Positions 25,975 through 34,498 are shown, counted from the stretch's first letter. The stretch: 64,000 bases of DNA from Oceanicella actignis (GCF_008124525.1 NZ_VNHJ01000009.1:62001-126000); one strand, 5' to 3'. Notes: a model not told the origin generated them from the sequence alone. A program made the numbers and translations.

Positions 25975-27609
25975 TCAGATCAGTGCCGCGATGCGCGCCG
26001 CGTCCACCCCCTGGGGCAGGGCGCCATGGGTGCGCCCCCAGTCGCCCCCCAGCCGCGTGCGGCAGAAGGCGTCGGCCGCCGAGCCGTCGCCGTGGCGCAG
26101 CAGCTCGGAGCCCTGCAGCAGAAGCGCCAGCCGCTCGGCGATCCAGCGCGCCTCGGATTCGTGCGGCCCGCGGCTCAGCGCCGCCTCGGCCTCGGCCAGC
26201 GCGGCGTCGTAGCGGCGGTCGGCGCCACGCGCGCCGCGCAGCTCGCCCAGCAGGGCGTCCACGGCCTGCGGCGCGCGCGCCATGGTGCGCAGGATGTCGA
26301 GGCAGATGACGTTGCCCGACCCCTCCCAGATCGAGTTGAGGGGCGCCTCGCGGTAGATCCAGGGCATGGGGCTTTCCTCGACATAGCCCGCGCCGCCCAG
26401 GCACTCCATCGCCTCGTAGGCGACGACGGGGCAGCGCTTGTTGGACCAGAACTTGGCCAGCGCCACCGCGATGCGGGCGAAGGCGCGCTCGGCCGGGTCG
26501 CGCTCGGCGGCGTCGAAGGCGGCGGCCACGCGCATGGCCGCGGCCAGCGCGCCCATCCAGTCCAGCGCCAGATCGGCCAGCACGGCGGTCATCAGCGGCT
26601 GATCGATCAGCCGCTTCTGGAAGGCCGAGCGCCCGCGCGCCCACCAGGCGGCCTCGTCCAGCGCGCGGCGCATCAGCGCCGCCGGGGCGACGGCGGTGTC
26701 GAGGCGCGTGTGATGCACCATCTCGAGTATGGCGTTGACGCCGCGTCCCTCTTCGCCGACCAGCTCGGCCCAGGCGCCGTGATACTCGATCTCGGACGAG
26801 GCGTTGGCCTTGTTGCCCAGCTTGTCCTTGAGCCGCATCAGCTGGAAGGCGTTGCGCGTCCCGTCGGGCGTCCAGCGCGGCATCAGGAAGCAGGACAGCC
26901 CCTTGTCGGTCCAGGCCAGCGTCAGGAAGGCGTCGGACATGGGCGCCGAGCAGAACCACTTGTGCCCGGTCAGGCGCCAGCCCTCGCCGTCGCGCGCGGC
27001 GCGGGTGGTGTTGGCGCGCACGTCCGATCCGCCCTGCTTTTCGGTCATGGCCATGCCGAAGGTCAGCCCGGCCTTTTCCGGCGCGGGCCGCGAGGCCGGA
27101 TCGTAGCGCCCCGACAGCGCGCCCCATTCCCACCTGGCGGCCAGCTCGGGCGTCGCGCGCAGCGCGGGCACGGCGGCGTAGGTCATGGTCATGGGGCAGC
27201 ACACGCCCGGCTCGATCTGGGTGGACATGTAGACCATGGCCGCATGGGCCACATGCCCGCCGGGCGCGCCGCTCCAGGCGCGGGCGGCGTAGCCGCCCTC
27301 GAGCCCCCGGCGCATCAGGGCGTGATAGGCGGGGTGAAAGGCGACCTCGTCGATGCGCCGCCCGGCGCGGTCGAAGGGCCTGAGCTCGGGCGCGAAGCGG
27401 TTGGCCGCGCGGCCGTCCTCGACCGCCTCGGGCGCGCCCCATGCGGCGGCGTAGCGGGCCAGGGCGGGGGCCTCGTCCGGCGCAAGGCGCGCGACGGCCG
27501 CGCGCAGGGGGCCGTCGCCCTCCCACAGCGCGACGGCGTCGCGCGGCTCGGGCTGGTTGAAGACCTCGTGCGTGGCCAGATCGGCGCGGGGGCGAAGGGG
27601 CGCGGTCAT
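25975..27609 (-). CDS. AidB-like acyl-CoA dehydrogenase
   Basis: A flavoprotein of 544 residues with the length and layout of E. coli AidB (541), which is induced by alkylation and binds DNA, and of isovaleryl-CoA-type dehydrogenases. It begins TAPLRPRADLATHEVFNQP, typical of AidB-like proteins. GMAMTEKQGGSDVRANTT (middle domain) and the segment around NSIWEGSGNVICLDILR (C-terminal domain) are AidB signatures. True catalysis on acyl-CoA is weak in AidB, so the role may be protective rather than catabolic. Of two adjacent ATGs (27612 and 27609), the second has better spacing from AAGGAGGAG. Confidence 0.9.
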   Translation of the reverse strand: MTAPLRPRADLATHEVFNQPEPRDAVALWEGDGPLRAAVARLAPDEAPALARYAAAWGAPEAVEDGRAANRFAPELRPFDRAGRRIDEVAFHPAYHALMRRGLEGGYAARAWSGAPGGHVAHAAMVYMSTQIEPGVCCPMTMTYAAVPALRATPELAARWEWGALSGRYDPASRPAPEKAGLTFGMAMTEKQGGSDVRANTTRAARDGEGWRLTGHKWFCSAPMSDAFLTLAWTDKGLSCFLMPRWTPDGTRNAFQLMRLKDKLGNKANASSEIEYHGAWAELVGEEGRGVNAILEMVHHTRLDTAVAPAALMRRALDEAAWWARGRSAFQKRLIDQPLMTAVLADLALDWMGALAAAMRVAAAFDAAERDPAERAFARIAVALAKFWSNKRCPVVAYEAMECLGGAGYVEESPMPWIYREAPLNSIWEGSGNVICLDILRTMARAPQAVDALLGELRGARGADRRYDAALAEAEAALSRGPHESEARWIAERLALLLQGSELLRHGDGSAADAFCRTRLGGDWGRTHGALPQGVDAARIAALI

Positions 27610-27833
27610 CATCTCCTCCTTTTTGCGCAGATTGGGCGCGCGCCCCGCGCCGCCGTCAAGGCGGTCGTGGCGTCAGGCCCGGGCGCCGCGGGGCGGTTCG
27701 GGTCCGGGGCGGCGAGGGTCCGGCGCGGGGCGCGGCACGGGGCGCGGCTCGGGGCCGGGGCGGCGCGGCGCTTGCGCCCGGCGCGCCGGCGGGCATGATC
27801 GCAGGCCCAACGCCATAGCCAGGGAGCAGGACC

Positions 27834-28457
27834 ATGATTCTATACGGGCGCGACCTTTCGCCCTTCACCCGCCGCGTCGCGATCTGGTGCGCCCTTCAGG
27901 GCCGACCCGTCATCCGCCGTCCGCTGATGGTCAGCGGCGAGGATTTCGACGCCCTCAAGCGCATCAACCCCCTTGGCCGCGTGCCGATCCTGCAGCTGGA
28001 CGACGGCGCGACGCTGATCGAGACCTTCGCCATCATCGACTGGCTCGAGGACACGGCCGAACCGGGCGCGCGCCTTCTGCCCGAGACCGGCCTGCCGCGG
28101 CGCAAGGCGATGCAGGAGATCGCCTACGCCAATTCGGTCGCCGAGAAGGCCGTGGCGCTGGTCTACGAGCACAACCGCCGCCCCGAGCAATACCGCTGGC
28201 CCGAATGGTGCGCGCGGCTCGAGGGGCAGATCCGCGGCGGCCTCGAGGCGATGGAGGCCCACGCCCCCGAAGAAGAGGGCTGGCTGGGCGGCGCCACGCC
28301 CTATGGCGGCGACGTGGCCTTCGTGTGCGCCTACGACTTCATCGCCGCGACCAACCCGCGCCTGCTCGAAGGGCCGTCCTATCCGCGCCTTGCGTGGCTG
28401 TCCGAGCGCGCGAACCGCATGCCGGCCTTCGGCGACTCGCGCCCCGAGCCGGCCTGA
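27834..28457 (+). CDS. Glutathione S-transferase family protein
   Basis: A 207-residue cytosolic GST. The N-terminal thioredoxin-like domain (about 1-78) opens with MILYGRDLSPFTRRVAIWCALQ, where Ser9 is the likely glutathione-activating residue. RVPILQLDDGATLIETFAI contains the cis-Pro and the ES/T motif that binds glutathione. A C-terminal all-helical domain follows. The substrate is unknown. It is divergent from the AidB-like gene across 224 GC-rich bases, and its start follows AGGGAGCAGG. A terminator hairpin begins right after the stop. Confidence 0.9.
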   Translation: MILYGRDLSPFTRRVAIWCALQGRPVIRRPLMVSGEDFDALKRINPLGRVPILQLDDGATLIETFAIIDWLEDTAEPGARLLPETGLPRRKAMQEIAYANSVAEKAVALVYEHNRRPEQYRWPEWCARLEGQIRGGLEAMEAHAPEEEGWLGGATPYGGDVAFVCAYDFIAATNPRLLEGPSYPRLAWLSERANRMPAFGDSRPEPA

Positions 28458-28479
28458 GCGCCCGGCCCGCCGGGCGCTT
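28458..28479 (+). terminator. Hairpin terminator of the GST gene
   Basis: Perfect 8-pair stem GCGCCCGG / CCGGGCGC with loop CCCG (28458-28477) starting at the base after the stop codon, followed by TTGGGG. The T-tract is short. Confidence 0.55.
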
Positions 28480-28853
28480 GGGGCGCGGCCGACAGGAAGG
28501 CGCCGGCGGCGTGGCGGGTTCCCGCGGGCGGGGGCGAGGGTTCGCGCCGGCGGCGGGGCGCCGACGGCCGCGATCGCCCGCGCGGCGGCGCCGTCCGGCA
28601 TGATCGCCGAGCCGCGGCCGATGCGGGGCCGCGGCGGATGCGGGGGGGCCGCGGCGGATGCAGGTGGCCGCGGGTGGTCCGAGCGCGCAGAGCGCGTGGT
28701 CGATCAGGCTGCCCGCGACGCCGCGCGACGCATCATCGCCCGCGCGCGGAACGCCGCGCTTGCGCGGAGGCGAGGGGGTGGGGCCGCCTGCGATCCGCCG
28801 CGCGCCGCGCCGCCCGCGCGTCGCGCAGGCGCAAGGGGTGGCGCGCTTGCGCT
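28480..28853. other. Intergenic region without a gene, with a tandem repeat
   Basis: No gene supported in the 374 bases between the GST terminator and the convergent DUF2855 gene. It contains three near-identical 17-base units GCCGCGGCSGATGCRGG (28611-28627, 28628-28644, 28648-28664) and a fourth partial unit to 28677. The remainder is GC-rich sequence without recognisable signals. Confidence 0.6.
28611..28677. repeat. 17-base tandem repeat, three full units and one partial
   Basis: Units at 28611, 28628 and 28648 differ at one or two bases; the spacing is 17 and 20 bases, with a truncated copy from 28667. Non-coding. Confidence 0.7.
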
Positions 28854-29927
28854 TCAGTCCAGCGTCACGATCAGCCCCTGGTCGGGGGCGACGCGGCCTT
28901 CGGCGGCCTCGGCCCAGGCCGCCTGCGCCGCCTCGGGGCCGTTGACCCGCGTCACCTTCAGCCAGCGGCGCGAGTCGCGCGCCAGCCGCTCCCACGCGCC
29001 GTGGATCTCGGCCTCGATCCGCTCGCGCCCCCACTCGGCGCGGCGCTTTTCCGACTGGCGCGGCGCGAAGAAGAATTCCGGCTTGGGGCCGGGCAGCGCC
29101 GTGCCGGGCGCGAACTTGTCCCAGTGGCTGGTGCCCACCGCGATCGAGCGCGTCAGCGCGTCGCCCAGCCGCGCATGGACCGCCTCGCGCACCGGCGCCG
29201 AGCCGGCCATGTCCACGAAGACCGACGGCGCCTGCGGCAGCGCCTGGGCGATCTCGTCGTAAAGGACCACGCGCGCATAGGGGCCCAGCCCCTCGACGAA
29301 GGCGCGGTTGCCCGCCGAGGTCAGCCCCGTCACCTTGCGCCCCGCCTCGGCCAGAAGGCTGGCCAGCCCGATCGCGGTCTTCGAGCTGGCCGAGGACAGC
29401 ACGAACGCCTCGGCGCCGAACCAGTCGTTGTCGCGCAGATAGTCGAACAGCAGGAACGAGGTCGCGTAGAGCGGCTGGAGCAGCGCCATGCGGTCCTCCA
29501 TGTCCTCGTCCATCGGGGGCAGGGCGTCGAGGCGGCGATAGGCGTTGTAGATGATCGGCAGCTCGCGCCGGTGGGCGGCGCCGTCGAGAAAGCCCGCCGG
29601 GGTGACGCGCTCGGGCGCGGCGACGAAGGCCTGGGCCATGGGCAGAAAGCCGTAGACCCGCGCGCCCTCGGGCAGATCGGGGTGCAGGCTGCGCTCGACC
29701 TCGGCGAAGCCCCATACCGGCGTCAGGCCCCATTCCTCGTCCACCGGAAAGAACTGCCAGTAGCGCAGCACGTCGCCGCTGGCGGCGTAGGTGACGTTGT
29801 TGGCCGTCAGGGCGAAGCGCCGGACGCGCAGCCGCGCCTCGCCGGGGGCAAGGGGGCGCTCGGGCGCCGCGACCGCGCGGGTGCGGCGGATGTCGTCGCG
29901 GCGGGTCTGGATCTGAAGGTCGCTCAT
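28854..29927 (-). CDS. DUF2855 family protein (MDR-like fold)
   Basis: A 357-residue cytosolic protein of the uncharacterised DUF2855 family. The N-terminal part (PGEARLRVRRFALTANNVTYAASGD, then LTPVWGFAEV and GARVYGFLPM) resembles the GroES-like domain of medium-chain dehydrogenases/reductases. The centre (AFVLSSASSKTAIGLASLL, GLTSAGNRAFVEGLG) resembles its nucleotide-binding fold, but without the classic GxGxxG. No zinc ligands are evident. Activity is unknown; an NAD(P)H-dependent enoyl reductase-like role is a guess from fold. It is divergent from the acyl-CoA synthetase. The start follows ACGGAG. Confidence 0.82.
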   Translation of the reverse strand: MSDLQIQTRRDDIRRTRAVAAPERPLAPGEARLRVRRFALTANNVTYAASGDVLRYWQFFPVDEEWGLTPVWGFAEVERSLHPDLPEGARVYGFLPMAQAFVAAPERVTPAGFLDGAAHRRELPIIYNAYRRLDALPPMDEDMEDRMALLQPLYATSFLLFDYLRDNDWFGAEAFVLSSASSKTAIGLASLLAEAGRKVTGLTSAGNRAFVEGLGPYARVVLYDEIAQALPQAPSVFVDMAGSAPVREAVHARLGDALTRSIAVGTSHWDKFAPGTALPGPKPEFFFAPRQSEKRRAEWGRERIEAEIHGAWERLARDSRRWLKVTRVNGPEAAQAAWAEAAEGRVAPDQGLIVTLD

Positions 29928-30019
29928 GGGGGCTCCGTATTTCTTGCGGTTTCGCGGCATTCTGTAGCGGAACGGCGTTTCGCGAAAGCCCCCGCATGCG
30001 CCTTGCGCGGGCTTTCATC

Positions 30020-30049
30020 TTGACGTTGCGTCAGATTCGCGGCTAGCAT
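30020..30049 (+). promoter_or_regulatory. Putative promoter of acyl-CoA synthetase with MerR/LiuR-like palindrome
   Basis: TTGACG (30020-30025), an 18-base spacer and TAGCAT (30044-30049) form a sigma-70-like promoter. TGACG-TTG-CGTCA (30021-30033) is a perfect palindrome overlapping the -35 and resembles sites of MerR-type acyl-CoA catabolism regulators such as LiuR. A GANTC site (GATTC, 30034-30038) also lies in the spacer. Signals are visible; the regulator is inferred. Confidence 0.5.
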
Positions 30050-30115
30050 TCCTGGCATCAGATACGCATGGCGCTCGCGTCATGCGCGACGCGCGGCCGA
30101 GTCGGCGGCGCACCG

Positions 30116-30137
30116 GGCCTCGGCCAACGCCGAGGTC
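30116..30137 (+). other. Hairpin in the leader of the acyl-CoA synthetase transcript
   Basis: CCTCGGC / GCCGAGG stem with loop CAAC, extended by a G-U and a G-C pair to nine pairs. It is followed by ATTTCTTG, so it could attenuate transcription, or simply be a structured leader about 110 bases before the start codon. Confidence 0.4.
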
Positions 30138-30244
30138 CGATTTCTTGCGATCCCCTTTTCAAGCGATCTCGCGGCCTCGACCGTCGGCGCCGCTTGCGCC
30201 CGGCCCGCGCGCGGCTATGCTGCGTTGCGTCAAGGAGCGTGCCC

Positions 30245-31957
30245 ATGATCGAGCTTCCCCGCCGCCCCGATTGGGACAGCGTGCGCGCCGACTTCCGCTG
30301 GCCGCGGCTGGCGCAGTGCAACATCGCCGAGCAGATCTGCGGCGTCTGGGCCCGCCGCGCCCCCGACCGCGTGGCGCTGATCTATCTGCGGCCCGACGGC
30401 GCGCTGCGCGAATACACCTACGCGCAGCTGGCGCGCGCCGCCGCGCGGCTGGCCAACGCGCTGGCCGCGCACGGGCTCGGGCGCGGCGACCGCTGCGCGG
30501 TGCTGCTGCCGCAGACGCCCGAAGCGGCGCTCACCCACATCGCGTGCTACATGCTGGGCGCGGTGGCGACGCCGCTCTTCACCCTGTTCGGCGAAGACGG
30601 GCTGCGCTACCGCCTTGCCGACAGCGGCGCGCGCATCGTGGTCACCGACGAGGCCAGCCTGCCCAAGATCGCCGCCATCCGCGACCAGCTGCCCGAGCTG
30701 CGGGCCGTCTTCTCGATCGACCGCCCCGGCCCCGGCGCCTGGGGCTTCTGGCAGGAGCTGGGCAAGGCCGCCGAGCTGGCCGCCCCCGCGCGCACCGGCC
30801 CGGACGATCCCGCCTTCCTCAGCTACACCTCGGGCACCACGGGCCCGCCCAAGGGCGCGCTGCATGGCCACCGGGTGCTGATGGGCCACATGCCCGGCTT
30901 CATCGCTCAGCACGACTACGCCCCCGCGCCGGGCGACCGCATCTGGACGCCGGCGGACTGGGCCTGGATGGGCGGACTGACCAATGTGATGATGCCCGCC
31001 CTGGCGCTGGGCATTCCCGTGGTCGCGCACCGCATGCCGAAATTCGACCCCGAGCGCGCCGTCTGGCTCATGGCCCGGCTCGAGGTGCGCAACGCCTTCA
31101 TGCCGCCGACGGCGCTCAAGCTCATGCGCCAGGCCGGGCTGCGCGCGGCCGCGCCGCTGCGCTCGCTGGCCTCGGCGGGCGAGGCGCTGGGCGCCGAGCT
31201 GCTCGAATGGGGGCGCGAGGCCTTCGGCCTGACCATCAACGAGGCCTATGGCCAGACCGAGTGCAACCTTGTGCTGGGCAATTGCGCGGCGGCCTTCGCG
31301 CCCCGGCCGGGCTCGGCGGGCAAGGTCACGCCGGGGCACGAGGTGGCGGTGATCGACGCCGAGGGCCGGCCGCTGCCCGACGGCGAGACGGGCGAGATCG
31401 CCGTGCGCCGCGGCAGTCCCTCGATGTTCCTGCGCTACTGGAACAAGCCCGAGCGCACGGTCGAGAAATTCGCCGGCGAGTGGATGCGCACCGGCGATCT
31501 GGGCCGGCGCGACGCCGAGGGCTACTTTCACTTCGCCTCGCGCGCGGACGACGTCATCACCTCTTCGGGCTACCGCATCGGGCCGACCGAGATCGAAGAC
31601 TGCGTCGCCGGCGATCCCGCCGTGGCGATGGCGGCGGCGGTGGGCCTGCCCGACCCGATCCGCACCGAGGCGGTGACCCTGTTCGTGGTCCTGCGCGACG
31701 GCGCCGCGCGCGACGGTCTGGCCGCGCGTCTGACCGCCCGCGTGCGCGAACGCATCAGCCCCCATGTCGCGCCGCGCGCGGTGCGGGTGGTGGACGCCCT
31801 GCCCATGACCGCGACGGGCAAGATCATGCGCCGCGAGCTGAAGCGCCAGGCGCTGGAGCAGGCCGCCTCGGCCGCCGGGCGGGGCGACGCGGGCGACGGG
31901 GGCGCAGCGGGCGACGGGTGCGACGGGGGCGACGGGGGCGCCGCGCCGTCGCGCTGA
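30245..31957 (+). CDS. AMP-dependent acyl-CoA synthetase (medium-chain type)
   Basis: Activates a carboxylic acid to its CoA thioester via an acyl-adenylate. The 570-residue protein has the ANL core: YTSGTTGPPKGAL (motif A5/P-loop) near residue 195, NEAYGQTE (motif A5-A6 region) near residue 332, GEWMRTGDLGRRDAEGYF (hinge Asp) near residue 415 and the C-terminal catalytic Lys in MTATGKIMRREL near residue 525. The N-terminal IELPRRPDWDSVRADFRWP resembles acetyl/medium-chain ACSM-like enzymes. Odd feature: the last 30 residues are a Gly/Asp/Ala-rich tail after the normal end. The ATG at 30245 has AAGGAG at 8 bases. Confidence 0.92.
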   Translation: MIELPRRPDWDSVRADFRWPRLAQCNIAEQICGVWARRAPDRVALIYLRPDGALREYTYAQLARAAARLANALAAHGLGRGDRCAVLLPQTPEAALTHIACYMLGAVATPLFTLFGEDGLRYRLADSGARIVVTDEASLPKIAAIRDQLPELRAVFSIDRPGPGAWGFWQELGKAAELAAPARTGPDDPAFLSYTSGTTGPPKGALHGHRVLMGHMPGFIAQHDYAPAPGDRIWTPADWAWMGGLTNVMMPALALGIPVVAHRMPKFDPERAVWLMARLEVRNAFMPPTALKLMRQAGLRAAAPLRSLASAGEALGAELLEWGREAFGLTINEAYGQTECNLVLGNCAAAFAPRPGSAGKVTPGHEVAVIDAEGRPLPDGETGEIAVRRGSPSMFLRYWNKPERTVEKFAGEWMRTGDLGRRDAEGYFHFASRADDVITSSGYRIGPTEIEDCVAGDPAVAMAAAVGLPDPIRTEAVTLFVVLRDGAARDGLAARLTARVRERISPHVAPRAVRVVDALPMTATGKIMRRELKRQALEQAASAAGRGDAGDGGAAGDGCDGGDGGAAPSR

Positions 31958-32072
31958 CCGCCGGCGCCCGCTGCGCTCTTGCCGCGGCGCGCGGCGTTAA
32001 CCGGACCGCAATGCGCGCGCGCGCACCATGCGGGCGGCGGGCGCCGGGTCCGCCGCATCCGTCGGAGGAGTC

Positions 32073-32567
32073 ATGCGCGCCGTCCCGCCCTTGCTTCTGG
32101 CCGCCCTTCTGGCCTTGCTTGCGACCGCCCTTGCGCCGACGGGCGCCGCGCTTGGGCGCGGGCGCTTGTCCCCTCGGCGGCCCCGCGACGCGCGCCGGTG
32201 CGGGGGGCTGACGCGGCCCGCCCGGGGGTCCGACGCTTTCCGGCCCGCGGCGGCTCTGGCGGCGGCTCTGGCGTCGGCGCTGGCGGTCGGCGCGGCGCCC
32301 GCCGGCGCGGCGGCGGCCGAGCTTGAGGCGCGCCTGCGTCAGGACGTTCCCGCGGGCGTGTGCTGGCACGAGGGGCGCGAGTATTCGCCCGGCGCCGTGG
32401 TCCGGCGCGAGCTTCCGCGCGGCTGCACGCGCGAAGGCACGCGGCTGCTGCGCATGTCCTCGACCCTTGTGTGCGAGGCGGGCCCCGAAGGGCCGCGCTG
32501 GCGTCCGCTCTACGAGATCCCGCTCAAGAACGTCACGCGCGAGGTCGGGCCAGATTGCGAGCCCTAG
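32073..32567 (+). CDS. Secreted or periplasmic small protein with DUF1496-like motif
   Basis: A 164-residue exported protein. Residues 1-25 are a hydrophobic signal-like segment, a basic stretch follows (about 28-50), and a second Ala-rich hydrophobic segment spans about 57-82. The C-terminal 65 residues have four cysteines and the phrase VCWHEGREYSPGAVV, which resembles the CxxxxxxYSxGA signature of the DUF1496 family (E. coli YnjH type). Disulfides in the periplasm are likely. The ATG at 32073 has GGAGGAG; an upstream ATG at 32028 would only lengthen the charged N-terminus. Function unknown. Confidence 0.6.
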   Translation: MRAVPPLLLAALLALLATALAPTGAALGRGRLSPRRPRDARRCGGLTRPARGSDAFRPAAALAAALASALAVGAAPAGAAAAELEARLRQDVPAGVCWHEGREYSPGAVVRRELPRGCTREGTRLLRMSSTLVCEAGPEGPRWRPLYEIPLKNVTREVGPDCEP

Positions 32568-32625
32568 CGGCCCATGCGCGCCGCGTGTAACGTGCGCGCC
32601 GGACCACGGTGAGGGGGCGCGCAGC

Positions 32626-34410
32626 ATGACCGACACGACCACGGCGATCGCGCTGATCGGCGCGCTGGGCATCGGGGCGCAATGGCTGGCCTGGCGCTTC
32701 CAGCTGCCCGCCATCGTGCTGATGCTGCTGGCCGGCATTCTGGCGGGGCCGGCGACGGGGCTCGTCAGCCCGCGCGCGCAGTTCGGCCCCGTCATCGACG
32801 CCGCCGTCGGCGCCGCCGTGGCGCTGATCCTGTTCGAGGGCGGGCTGACGCTGAACTTCAACGAGCTGCGCACCGCGCGCCCCGCCGTGCGCCGTCTGGC
32901 GGCGCTTGGCGCGCCGCTCGGCTGGCTGACGGCGACGCTGGCCGCGCATTGGGTGGCGGGGCTGAGCTGGGAGGTGGCTGCCGTGTTCGGCGGCGTGCTG
33001 GTGGTGACGGGGCCGACCGTAGTCACGCCGCTCTTGCGCCAGGCGCGGCTCGACCCGCGGCCGGCCTCGATCCTGCGCTGGGAGGCCATCGTCAACGACC
33101 CTCTGGGCGCGCTGGCGGCGGTGCTGGCCTTCGAGATCGTCGCCGCGCTGGCGGCGGCGGGCGGCCACGCGGTGCCCATGGCGCTGGCGCATCTGGCGCT
33201 GGGGGTGGCGATCGCCGGCGCCGCGGGCTGGGCGGCGGGCAAGGCGCTGGCCGCCGCGTTCCGCCGCGGCGCGGCGCCCGAATTCCTGAAGGCGCCGGCC
33301 ATGATCGCCGCGGTGCTGGCGGTGTATGCCGCCTGCGATTCCCTGCTGCACGAAAGCGGGCTTCTGGCCGTGACGGTGATGGGCGTGGTGATGGGCAACG
33401 CGCGCCTGCCCTCGCTGGGCGAGCTGCTGCGCTTCAAGGAAGCGGTGACCGTGCTGCTGGTCTCGGGCGTTTTCATCGTGCTGGCCGCGGGGCTGGACGC
33501 GCCCATGATCGCGGCGCTGGACTGGCGCGCGGCGCTGTTCGTGCTGGCGGTGATGTTCGTGGCCCGCCCGGCGGCGGTGCTGGCCTCGCTGATCGGCACG
33601 AACCTGCCCTGGCGCGAGCGCGCGATGATCGCCTGGATCGGCCCGCGCGGCATCGTGGCGGTGGCGATCTCGGGCTTTTTCGGCGCGCGCCTGGCCGAGC
33701 TGGGCGTGCCCGACGCGCACATGCTGGCGCCGCTGGCCTTCGCGCTGTCGGCGGCCACGGTGGTGGCGCACGGCTTCTCGATCGGACCGGCGGCGCGGCT
33801 TCTGGGGCTGACCTCGACCGAGCCGCCCGGGGCGCTGATCGTGGGCGGCTCGCCCTGGAGCGCGGCGCTGGCCGAGACGCTGCTCAAGGCCGGGGCGCCG
33901 GTGCTGGTCGCCGACCGCAACTGGTCGCATCTGCGCCATGCGCGCGTGCTGGGCGTGCCCACCTATTACGGCGAGATCCTGTCCGAGCAGGCCGAGCACA
34001 GCCTGAACCTGAGCCGCTACGGCTGGCTTCTGGCCACCACCGACAATGACGACTACAACGCCCTCGTGTGCACCGATTTCGCGCCCGAATTCGGCCGTCG
34101 CAACGTGTTCCAGGTCGGCCGCTCGGACGAGGACGAGGGCGAGCGCGGCCTGCCCGTGACGCTGGGCGGCCGACCGCTGGGCGCGGGGGGCGACCATGCC
34201 GCCTATGCCGAGCGCTTCGCGCGCGGCTGGCGCTTTCGCCGCACGGCGCTGACCGAGGATTACGGCTTCGAGGACTGGCGCCGCGACCAGCCCGAGGCCG
34301 AGCTGATCGCCGTTCAGGGGCGCAGCGGCGCGCTGGCCTTCTCGGGGCCGGACGATCCGATCACGCCCCGCCCCGGCGCGGCGATCATCTTCTTCGGCCC
34401 GCCGAAATAA
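32626..34410 (+). CDS. Cation:proton antiporter with C-terminal TrkA-N domain
   Basis: An inner-membrane monovalent cation/H+ antiporter (CPA family) of 594 residues. About twelve TM helices cover residues 5-395, including LILFEGGLTLNF, VTGPTVVTPLLRQARL (inhibitor/ion site region) and EAIVNDPLGALAAVL, whose NDP provides the conserved ion-binding Asp. The C-terminal domain starts with GALIVGGSPWSAALAETLLKAG near residue 405, a TrkA-N/RCK-like Rossmann fold; WLLATTDNDDYNALVCTDF is the second half. It is thus like NhaP2/YbaL-type systems gated by nucleotide. The transported ion (K+ or Na+) is not resolved. It is followed by cfa, 88 bases later. Confidence 0.9.
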   Translation: MTDTTTAIALIGALGIGAQWLAWRFQLPAIVLMLLAGILAGPATGLVSPRAQFGPVIDAAVGAAVALILFEGGLTLNFNELRTARPAVRRLAALGAPLGWLTATLAAHWVAGLSWEVAAVFGGVLVVTGPTVVTPLLRQARLDPRPASILRWEAIVNDPLGALAAVLAFEIVAALAAAGGHAVPMALAHLALGVAIAGAAGWAAGKALAAAFRRGAAPEFLKAPAMIAAVLAVYAACDSLLHESGLLAVTVMGVVMGNARLPSLGELLRFKEAVTVLLVSGVFIVLAAGLDAPMIAALDWRAALFVLAVMFVARPAAVLASLIGTNLPWRERAMIAWIGPRGIVAVAISGFFGARLAELGVPDAHMLAPLAFALSAATVVAHGFSIGPAARLLGLTSTEPPGALIVGGSPWSAALAETLLKAGAPVLVADRNWSHLRHARVLGVPTYYGEILSEQAEHSLNLSRYGWLLATTDNDDYNALVCTDFAPEFGRRNVFQVGRSDEDEGERGLPVTLGGRPLGAGGDHAAYAERFARGWRFRRTALTEDYGFEDWRRDQPEAELIAVQGRSGALAFSGPDDPITPRPGAAIIFFGPPK

Positions 34411-34471
34411 CGCCCGCGGCGGCTTTTCGCGCGCGGATGTGGCGCTTTTTGCGAATTTGGCGCTAATCTTC

Positions 34472-34484
34472 GTCCTGTGAGGAC
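34472..34484 (+). other. Small hairpin immediately upstream of the cfa ribosome-binding site
   Basis: GTCCT-GTG-AGGAC, a perfect 5-pair stem, lies 15 bases before the start codon next to AAGGGAG. It could modulate translation initiation. AT-rich sequence just upstream (34447-34468) probably holds the promoter. Confidence 0.35.
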
Positions 34485-34498
34485 AAGGGAGCGTCACG

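Larger units (their letters stand above)
29928..30244. other. 317-base divergent intergenic region with promoter signals
   Basis: Holds the control region between the DUF2855 gene (minus) and the acyl-CoA synthetase (plus). It contains a plus-strand promoter with an overlapping palindrome (30020-30049), a 9-pair hairpin in the presumed leader (30116-30137) and the synthetase ribosome-binding site AAGGAG near 30231. I see no gene. Confidence 0.6.

Noticed and set aside
31990-32010. TTAACC upstream of the secreted small protein as a CtrA site.
   Set aside because: Only the first six bases match the half-site (TTAACCGG), there is no second half-site, and no cell-cycle link is known for this gene.
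34411-34498. A sigma-E type promoter (TGATC ... TAANA) for cfa as in Rhodobacter sphaeroides.
   Set aside because: I found TAATC but no matching -35 at the right spacing.
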